DNA of 18,259 nt, taken from contig CAJOOU010000116.1 of assembly GCA_905236735.1 (NCBI GenBank), positions 1 to 18,259 on the forward strand, in the 5' to 3' direction. Origin of the DNA: an uncultured Eubacterium sp. Its GTDB lineage: Bacteria > Bacillota > Clostridia > Lachnospirales > Lachnospiraceae. A program made the position numbers and the translations under genes. Positions 1 through 5,362 of the stretch are shown one piece after another; position 1 is the first letter of the stretch, and each line of letters opens with the position of its first letter. The notes under the pieces are model-generated. The model had not been told where the DNA came from and did no database searches. It was given only the letters and a program-made list of their open reading frames with translations.

Positions 1-747
1 AACGCGCTTGATGAACTTCACAAGGATCTTACGATGATTACCCAGGATCCTTTTGCATCACTCGACCCGAGGATGAAGATAAAGGATTCGATTCTTGAAG
101 GAGTCAGGATAAACAGGCTGGTAACAGACAAAAAAGAGCAGGCGGATCTGGTGAGGAGGATGCTGATACTGGTTGGTCTTAACCCGGATTTTGCAGACCG
201 TTATCCGCACGAATTTTCCGGAGGACAAAGGCAAAGGATATCTATTGCGAGGGCTCTTGCGATAAATCCGTCCTTTATAGTCTGTGATGAGATAGTATCT
301 GCACTCGATGTTTCCATACAGGCGCAGATAGTCGGGCTTATGATGAAACTCCAAAAGGAACTCGGACTTACATATATTTTCATAGGACATGATTTGTCGG
401 TTGTAAGACATATATCAAATAATGTGGCAGTAATGTATCTGGGGCAGTTTATGGAACTTACGAGTTCCGATGAGCTATATGATAATCCGCTCCATCCTTA
501 TACAAAGGCTCTTATATCGGCGGCACCCATTCCGAAACCGAGAGTGGACAGGAGCAGGGAAAGGATTCTTCTCGAAGGAGAAATCCCCAGTCCGATAAAT
601 CCGCCCAAAGGATGTAATTTCTGCACGAGATGCAGCTATGCAAAGGAAAAATGCTTTAATGAGCAGCCGGTATTTATGGACATGGGAGGCGGCCATATGT
701 GTGCATGTCATAAGGTGGCCTGCGAAATGGGAAAGGGGGAATTTTAA
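1..747 (+). CDS. Oligopeptide/dipeptide ABC transporter ATP-binding protein (OppF/DppF type), 5' truncated
   Basis: Cytoplasmic ATPase that powers peptide uptake through the two permeases encoded next. The reading frame is open from base 1, so the start and the Walker A loop lie upstream of the window; the ATG at 34 is internal, because LHKDLTMITQDPFASLDPR is a continuous match to the Q-loop region of this family. Visible motifs are the Q-loop (QDPFASLDPR), the ABC signature (FSGGQRQRISIARAL), Walker B (FIVCDEIVSALD) and the H-loop (GHDLSVV). The C-terminal part has the family's substrate-type extension (NPLHPYTKAL, then EIPSP and a cysteine-rich tail). One oddity is that Walker B reads DEI where the family usually has DEP. 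The stop touches the ATG of the next gene (TAAATG), so the genes are co-translated. The family is certain; peptide as substrate is a family inference. Confidence 0.93.
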   Translation, partial: NALDELHKDLTMITQDPFASLDPRMKIKDSILEGVRINRLVTDKKEQADLVRRMLILVGLNPDFADRYPHEFSGGQRQRISIARALAINPSFIVCDEIVSALDVSIQAQIVGLMMKLQKELGLTYIFIGHDLSVVRHISNNVAVMYLGQFMELTSSDELYDNPLHPYTKALISAAPIPKPRVDRSRERILLEGEIPSPINPPKGCNFCTRCSYAKEKCFNEQPVFMDMGGGHMCACHKVACEMGKGEF

Positions 748-1701
748 ATGGCTAAATATACATTGAAACGAGTGCTTCTCCTTATTCCTACGATGTTTCT
801 GGTATGCGTCATAGTTTTCGTACTTATGAGAATGATACCGGGAAGCGCGGTAGACCAGGTTGTGTATAATTATTCCCAGAGCGGAATTACCATCACTTAT
901 GAGGAGGCCGAGGCAAAGCTCGGACTCGACAAACCGGCAATCATCCAGTTTGGAATATGGATAAGCGACCTTTTGCACGGCAGCATGGGAGACAGTCTGT
1001 TTAAAGGAGAACCGGTATGGCATCTTTTGAAAAGACAGCTTCCGGTGTCAATAGAACTTGGAGTTTTGACCTTCATTCTTACGCTTATTATATCGATACC
1101 TCTCGGTCTGTTTTGTGCGGCGCATCCGGATACCATAACGGATAATGTGGTAAGAACGCTGTCTGTGGTATTGTCATCTTTACCTATATTCTGGATAGGA
1201 ACAATGGTTTTGGTCTATCCGGCAATCTGGTGGGGATTTACCATACCTCTTACATATACCCCGCTGTCTGTGGACTTTGGGCTTAATATGAAGATGTTCC
1301 TTGTACCGGCTGCCGTAAACGCGGTCACACAGGCGGGTATGAATATAAGAGCCGTAAGAACGATGACCTTAGAGGTAATGAGACAGGATTATGTACGCAC
1401 CGCATGGGCAAAGGGTGCCCGTGAGGCGAGGGTAATGTTTTTCCACGCCTTCAGAAACGCCCTTATTCCCGTAATAACTCTTTTCGGAGGTTCGGTTGCA
1501 GGTATTATCGGAGGCTCGGTTGTCATAGAGAATATGTTCAACCTTCCCGGAATAGGACAGCAGATGGTGTCGGCGCTTTCGGGCAGGGACTATCCGATAG
1601 TACAGGGCTGTACGGTTGTATTTGCGGTATTTGTAATGATTGTAAATCTTATAGTCGACATTGCGTATAAGTGGTGCGACCCGAGAGTAAATCTGGAGTA
1701 G
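748..1701 (+). CDS. Peptide ABC transporter permease (DppB/OppB type)
   Basis: Integral membrane subunit of the peptide importer, 317 residues, the normal length for DppB/OppB. It opens with the typical KRVLLLIPTMFLVCVIVFVL first membrane helix and the RMIPGSAVD element after it. The cytoplasmic coupling loop that docks on the ATPase is seen as DYVRTAWAKGAREARVMFFH followed by RNALIPVI. The C-terminus ends in the characteristic DPRVNLE. The ATG directly follows the stop of the ATPase gene, with a purine-rich GAAAGGGGGA ribosome binding site. It pairs with the next permease to form the channel. Peptide specificity (di-, oligo-peptide or another DppB-type substrate such as nickel) cannot be read from the sequence. 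Confidence 0.93.
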   Translation: MAKYTLKRVLLLIPTMFLVCVIVFVLMRMIPGSAVDQVVYNYSQSGITITYEEAEAKLGLDKPAIIQFGIWISDLLHGSMGDSLFKGEPVWHLLKRQLPVSIELGVLTFILTLIISIPLGLFCAAHPDTITDNVVRTLSVVLSSLPIFWIGTMVLVYPAIWWGFTIPLTYTPLSVDFGLNMKMFLVPAAVNAVTQAGMNIRAVRTMTLEVMRQDYVRTAWAKGAREARVMFFHAFRNALIPVITLFGGSVAGIIGGSVVIENMFNLPGIGQQMVSALSGRDYPIVQGCTVVFAVFVMIVNLIVDIAYKWCDPRVNLE

Positions 1702-1713
1702 GGGGTGTTTTGG

Positions 1714-2691
1714 ATGAACGAAGAAAAGACTAAAGAAATTACAACGGGGCAGACATCTGAAACCCTTGAGTTTTTTCACACACTTTGGAAAACAAAAAAG
1801 ATTGCTTTTATCAGCATGATAGTATTGGTGGTTTTTGTGCTTATTGCGGTATTTGCCGATGTGCTTGCTCCTCAGAAGATGGTAAAAGGAATACTTGAAT
1901 CAAACCTGATAGATTCATGTCAGGCTCCGTCAGGCGCTCATATACTTGGTACGGAAGCCATGGGTATAGATCTTTTGTCCTATATGATATACGGGGCAAG
2001 GACTTCGGTAATTCTCGGTATTTCGTGTACCATAATAGCAACGGTGATTTCGGTGATTATCGGTGTTACAAGTGCGGTAATAGGCGGCAAATTTGACCTG
2101 CTTTTGCAGAGATTTATTGATGCATGGCAGTGTATTCCGGGAATGCTTATAATGCTGATACTTATGACCATCCTGGGCTCGGGTATGTGGCAGATGATAG
2201 TCGTAATGTCCATTCCTACGGGTATAGGCGGTTCCCGTATGATACGAAGCGCGGCTATTTCCGTAAAAGACAGCGGATACTGCGGGATGTCAAGGATGCT
2301 TGGAGGCAAGCATGTGTGGAGGATGATACATCATGTTGTGCCGAATATTATGCCGCTTGTGCTTATGAATCTGGCCAATACCCTGGGCGGTACGATAATG
2401 ATGGAGTCCACTCTTAACTTCCTGGGCTTTGGTGTAAATGTAAATACTCCTTCATGGGCATATCTGCTTACATCGCAGGGAAGAAGCAAGATGTATACGG
2501 CTCCATGGATAGGTCTTGCACCGGGTATAGCGATAACTGTTATGGTATTTGCGGCGGCTATGTTCGGAGACGGAGTCCGTGATGTGCTTGACCCCAGACT
2601 TAAAGGCGGAATGGGAAGCTTCTCACGCAAGAAAATCCGTAAAATATCCGAAAAATATATGGCTAAAAGAGCAGCTAAAAATCCCGTATAA
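1714..2691 (+). CDS. Peptide ABC transporter permease (DppC/OppC type)
   Basis: Second membrane subunit of the same importer, 325 residues from the chosen start. An in-frame GTG lies at 1705, but the ATG at 1714 (MNEEKTKE) sits at proper distance from AGTAGGGGGTG, which covers the previous stop codon, so I prefer 1714. The protein has the DppC layout: a hydrophilic N-terminus, a first membrane helix (AFISMIVLVVFVLIAVFADV), then the periplasmic-type HILGTEAMGIDLLSYMIYGART segment, which matches the family's HxLGTDxxGRD pattern. It ends with FGDGVRDVLDPRLKG. The coupling loop reads GYCGMSRMLGGKHVWRM, more diverged than the usual YVEAARALGAS. No binding protein is seen here; it may lie upstream. 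The last 17 bases overlap the convergent gene on the other strand. Confidence 0.92.
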   Translation: MNEEKTKEITTGQTSETLEFFHTLWKTKKIAFISMIVLVVFVLIAVFADVLAPQKMVKGILESNLIDSCQAPSGAHILGTEAMGIDLLSYMIYGARTSVILGISCTIIATVISVIIGVTSAVIGGKFDLLLQRFIDAWQCIPGMLIMLILMTILGSGMWQMIVVMSIPTGIGGSRMIRSAAISVKDSGYCGMSRMLGGKHVWRMIHHVVPNIMPLVLMNLANTLGGTIMMESTLNFLGFGVNVNTPSWAYLLTSQGRSKMYTAPWIGLAPGIAITVMVFAAAMFGDGVRDVLDPRLKGGMGSFSRKKIRKISEKYMAKRAAKNPV

Positions 2692-3481
2692 GAGCCTCTT
2701 TCTGGGCTTTTGTAAGCTGCTTTATCAGAGCTTCACGGCTCTGAGCCTGCCATTTGTCGGGAAAACTTTCGTAATAAACCAGAGATACCGGCAGACGCGA
2801 GCGGGTATATTTTGCGCCCTTGCCGCTGTTGTGGGCGGCAAGACGCGCTGAAAGGTCTGTGGTATAGCCTGTATACAGGCTGCCATCTGCGCAGCGCACC
2901 ATATATGTATAATAACTGCGGCTTTCGGCTGTGTTATCTATGGCGGCTCTCATAAGAGAGGCGCCGTTTTTTTTGAGCCATTTTCGCCTTTGTTTATAAT
3001 CCGGAAGGATGCTTTCAACGCAGCTCCAGAATTCTTTTGAATGATTCATATGGAGCCTGTGCGCCAGTTCATGTACAACGACATAGTCTGTTATGTCTTC
3101 GGGAGTAAGCATTAGCAGGCAGTTAAAGTTCAGGTTGCCCTTTGACGAACAGCTGCCCCAGAGAGTGCGTTGGCATTTGACGGATATTCTGCCGTATGAA
3201 ACCCCTAGAAGATTTGCATAGTATTCAACCTTTGAAGGGAGAATATCTTTTGCCTTCGCGGTAAGCTCCTTTATCTCACGGACCGAAAGCTTCGGAATGT
3301 TTTCCGAAGCTTTGCTGTCTATGTCTTTGAGTTTATTTTCAATCCATTGCCTTTTGGACTCCACAAAGGAATCGACGGTCTTTTGAGGGATCCTTAGAGG
3401 GCAGCGGACAATCACACTGCCGTCGGGCTTGATTTCTATTGCAATGGTTTTACGCCTGCTTTTTATAATCTTATAATCCAC
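2675..3481 (-). CDS. YgjP-like zinc metallopeptidase fused to a GIY-YIG nuclease domain
   Basis: A 268-residue protein with two recognisable domains. Residues 1-172 look like the YgjP/DUF45 metallopeptidase family (peptidase clan MA, related to the Wss1/SprT-like proteases). The opening DYKIIKSRRKTIAIEI, the WGSCSSKGNLNFN block (108-120) and the zinc site HELAH (137-141) with downstream NHSKEFW all fit. Residues 189-268 look like a YhbQ-type GIY-YIG domain: YYTYMVRC (190-197), SLYTGYTTDL, R213, the HNSGKGAKYTRSRLP block and E250 as likely catalytic acid. A short linker (about 173-188) joins them in one open frame. I chose the GTG at 3481: it has GGAGG 5 bases upstream and gives a family-like N-terminus, whereas the longer ATG at 3559 would add 26 residues over the upstream gene. 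It overlaps that gene by 11 bases. Domain calls are firm; a joint role is unknown. Confidence 0.85.
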   Translation of the reverse strand: MDYKIIKSRRKTIAIEIKPDGSVIVRCPLRIPQKTVDSFVESKRQWIENKLKDIDSKASENIPKLSVREIKELTAKAKDILPSKVEYYANLLGVSYGRISVKCQRTLWGSCSSKGNLNFNCLLMLTPEDITDYVVVHELAHRLHMNHSKEFWSCVESILPDYKQRRKWLKKNGASLMRAAIDNTAESRSYYTYMVRCADGSLYTGYTTDLSARLAAHNSGKGAKYTRSRLPVSLVYYESFPDKWQAQSREALIKQLTKAQKEALIRDF

Positions 3482-4328
3482 CGTTACCTCCGCCGGCCTG
3501 GCCACCAATGGGTCCGCCGGCCTGTCTGTTTTTGTTTGAGCCGCCCATCTGGCCGCCACCCATCTGGCCGCCGCCCATCATCTGGTTTGTAAGCTCTGTT
3601 ATCTGCTCACCGTTAACGGTGACGGTGCCTCCGTTAAGCTCGCCGGTTCCGTCATAATCAAATGCAGAGTTTGCTGTGATATCTATGGTACCGCCGTTTA
3701 TGTAAATGTTACCGTTGGCATCAACTGCGTCGGTATCACCGCTGCCCATTGATATGGTTATATCTCCTCCGTTAATTTCGACGGTGGCGGTATAGGCGGA
3801 CGATTTTGAGGCTGCATTTATGCCGTCATCAGAGGCTGTAATGGAAATATCGCCGTCATTAATCAGAACATAGGTGGCCTCTATTCCTTCGGCTGCATTT
3901 ATTGTAAAGCTTCCGCCGTCTATGGTAACTATGGTCTGGGCATGGATGGCGTCGTCAGAGGCTGTGATATTAAATGTGCCGCCTGAGATATAGATTTCGC
4001 CTACAGTATCGTCGTCATTATACTCACAGTGAAGGCCGTCATTTGTAGCATTTATTGTAATGTCTCCGTCTGAGATTGCTATAAGGTCGTTTACATCAAA
4101 GGCTGAATCCGAAGCGGTGATATTGTAGGTCCCTCCGGTAATTTTAAGGTCATCTTTGGCGGAAATGGCATTGGATGTTGCCTGAGCTGTAGCTGTAGCT
4201 GTTTCGGCAGAAGCCGTATACTGACCGGCAGAAACTGTGCTGTCGGTGTTGTCTGCGCATCCGGCGAGCGATAATATCATGGAAAAAGCTATAAGGGATA
4301 GGGTGGATTTTTGAATTATTTTTTTCAT
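3471..4328 (-). CDS. Beta-helix-type lipoprotein, carbohydrate-binding domain family (Cthe_2159/DUF4353-like)
   Basis: Predicted surface lipoprotein of 285 residues. The N-terminus is a type II signal peptide with lipobox LAGC (Cys24). Residues 58-245 consist of short repeats of the type ISGGTFNITASDDAI and IDGGSFTINAAEGIE, with Gly-Gly turns and alternating hydrophobic/Thr residues. That is the look of a right-handed beta-helix and of the Cthe_2159-like family, for which polygalacturonate binding has been described. The C-terminal 37 residues are a low-complexity Gly/Gln/Met tail (MGGGQ repeats). The protein is shorter than many members of the family. The ATG at 4328 has AAGGAGG 8 bases upstream. 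It is the first gene of a two-gene unit with the metallopeptidase-nuclease fusion. Sugar binding is a family inference, not seen directly. Confidence 0.8.
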   Translation of the reverse strand: MKKIIQKSTLSLIAFSMILSLAGCADNTDSTVSAGQYTASAETATATAQATSNAISAKDDLKITGGTYNITASDSAFDVNDLIAISDGDITINATNDGLHCEYNDDDTVGEIYISGGTFNITASDDAIHAQTIVTIDGGSFTINAAEGIEATYVLINDGDISITASDDGINAASKSSAYTATVEINGGDITISMGSGDTDAVDANGNIYINGGTIDITANSAFDYDGTGELNGGTVTVNGEQITELTNQMMGGGQMGGGQMGGSNKNRQAGGPIGGQAGGGNGGL

Positions 4329-4400
4329 AGGTACTGCCTCCTTATCGGGGTGAGATGTATAACGGCCGAACGGCGACCGGTATAACCTGCGTTTGCCAAA

Positions 4401-4416
4401 TACAAATAAATTTGTA
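4401..4416. repeat. Inverted repeat TACAAAT-AA-ATTTGTA in the divergent promoter region
   Basis: Two 7-base arms separated by AA lie between the divergent lipoprotein gene and the uvrA-linked gene, about 42 bases upstream of the -35 element proposed for the latter. Size and position fit a binding site for a dimeric regulator, but AT-rich palindromes also occur by chance. No regulator gene is in the window. Confidence 0.35.
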
Positions 4417-4457
4417 TCCTGATAATGCGAATAATACTACTTAGTTGTGTTCAATTC

Positions 4458-4486
4458 TTGTCTTTTTTGTTTCTAAAGTATAAAAT
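4458..4486 (+). promoter_or_regulatory. Probable sigma-A promoter of the uvrA-linked gene
   Basis: TTGTCT (4458-4463) and TAAAAT (4481-4486) are separated by exactly 17 bases. They match the consensus boxes at 4 of 6 and 5 of 6 positions. Transcription would be expected to start 6-8 bases after the -10 box, that is at about 4492-4494, which coincides with the ATG of the following gene at 4493. There is no ribosome binding site in front of that ATG, which agrees with a leaderless transcript. Confidence 0.5.
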
Positions 4487-4492
4487 GCTTTT

Positions 4493-5362
4493 ATGAATAC
4501 AAATACGATTAATTATTTTTTGCCGGAGTTTTACGGCAATTTTAAGATGATAACAACCCTTCACGATATGATGGATGCTCATCCCGAACGCTTTTATGAT
4601 AACATAAAAATAGCAGCGGCGTACGGATGTTTTCCGGGAAATATCTGGAACGGCGGTCGGGTTATAATAGGCTCGGCCGCAAAAGAAGATATAGAGTATG
4701 CCGTAAAAGAATACAATGACAGAGGGATTGCGGTAAGGTTTACTTTTACCAATCCAATGATAGAAAACTTTCATCTGCTTGATACATATTGTAATCTTTG
4801 TATGCGGCTTGCTCACAACGGGAAAAATGAGGTGCTTGTAAACTCTCCGCTGTTGGAAAAATTTCTGAGAGACAATTACCCTAAGTATAAGTACATTTCG
4901 TCCACAACCAAATGCATAACAGGATATGATGATATAGAAAAGGAACTTGAAAAGGATTATTACCTTGTTGTGCTCGATTCGGCAATGAATAATACAGATG
5001 AGCTTTTCCGGCTGCCTCATAAGGAAAAAATTGAGCTTATAGCAAATCACTACTGTGCGGATAACTGTCCAAAGAGACGCTATCATTATGAAGAAGTGGG
5101 GAAGGCCCAGCTGGAATATTCGAGGATAAATTTCAAAGCCTGTGAGAATATTACGAGGTCGTTTGAACAGATAAAGTCAAACCGTTCTTTTATATCTGCC
5201 GGCGATATATTCGGCAGATATAAGGAAGCCGGATTCGTAAACTTTAAACTTGACGGAAGAGGATTTAAGAAAGAAAAGGTTACGGAAAGCTTTTTGTACT
5301 ACATGGTAAGACCTGAGTACATAAAGGAAGTAAGTGAATTAATAACAGGAGCTTATTTATAA
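4493..5362 (+). CDS. Unrecognised protein coupled to uvrA, faintly U32/Fe-S-like
   Basis: I do not recognise this 289-residue protein with confidence. It has no signal peptide or membrane helix, so it is probably cytoplasmic. Seven cysteines are present (46, 100, 103, 141, 188, 192, 217). Cys188-x3-Cys192 (HYCADNCPKR) and the late FKLDGRG (251-257) recall the CX3C pair and the LKIEGR motif of the U32 family, whose UbiU/UbiV members carry an Fe-S cluster. The alternation of strand-like stretches (VRFTFTN, EVLVNS, YYLVVLDS) would suit a TIM-barrel-like fold. The ATG at 4493 is the first in the frame and has no good ribosome binding site. The stop overlaps the uvrA start (TAATG), so the two are translated together. 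The gene is clearly real; the U32 link is only a hint. Confidence 0.75.
   Translation: MNTNTINYFLPEFYGNFKMITTLHDMMDAHPERFYDNIKIAAAYGCFPGNIWNGGRVIIGSAAKEDIEYAVKEYNDRGIAVRFTFTNPMIENFHLLDTYCNLCMRLAHNGKNEVLVNSPLLEKFLRDNYPKYKYISSTTKCITGYDDIEKELEKDYYLVVLDSAMNNTDELFRLPHKEKIELIANHYCADNCPKRRYHYEEVGKAQLEYSRINFKACENITRSFEQIKSNRSFISAGDIFGRYKEAGFVNFKLDGRGFKKEKVTESFLYYMVRPEYIKEVSELITGAYL

Noticed and set aside
475..1023. Open frame of 182 codons on the minus strand across the ATPase/permease junction
   Set aside because: It runs antisense across two clearly real, overlapping-translation genes and shows no recognisable motif or domain; it is a shadow of the coding strand.
2725..2744. Inverted repeat TCAGAGC-TTCACG-GCTCTGA after the peptide permease gene as a terminator
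   Set aside because: It lies inside the coding part of the convergent gene and no T-run follows on the + strand.
3482..3559. Longer start (ATG at 3559) for the protease-nuclease gene
   Set aside because: It adds 26 residues read from the Gly/Gln/Met tail codons of the upstream gene in another frame, while GTG at 3481 has a clean ribosome site and a family-like N-terminus.
4407..4434. A second sigma-28-like site (TAAA, 16 bases, GCGAATAA) before the uvrA-linked gene
   Set aside because: The spacing is off by one and the -10 box matches only 6 of 8 bases; the sigma-A boxes nearer the gene fit better.
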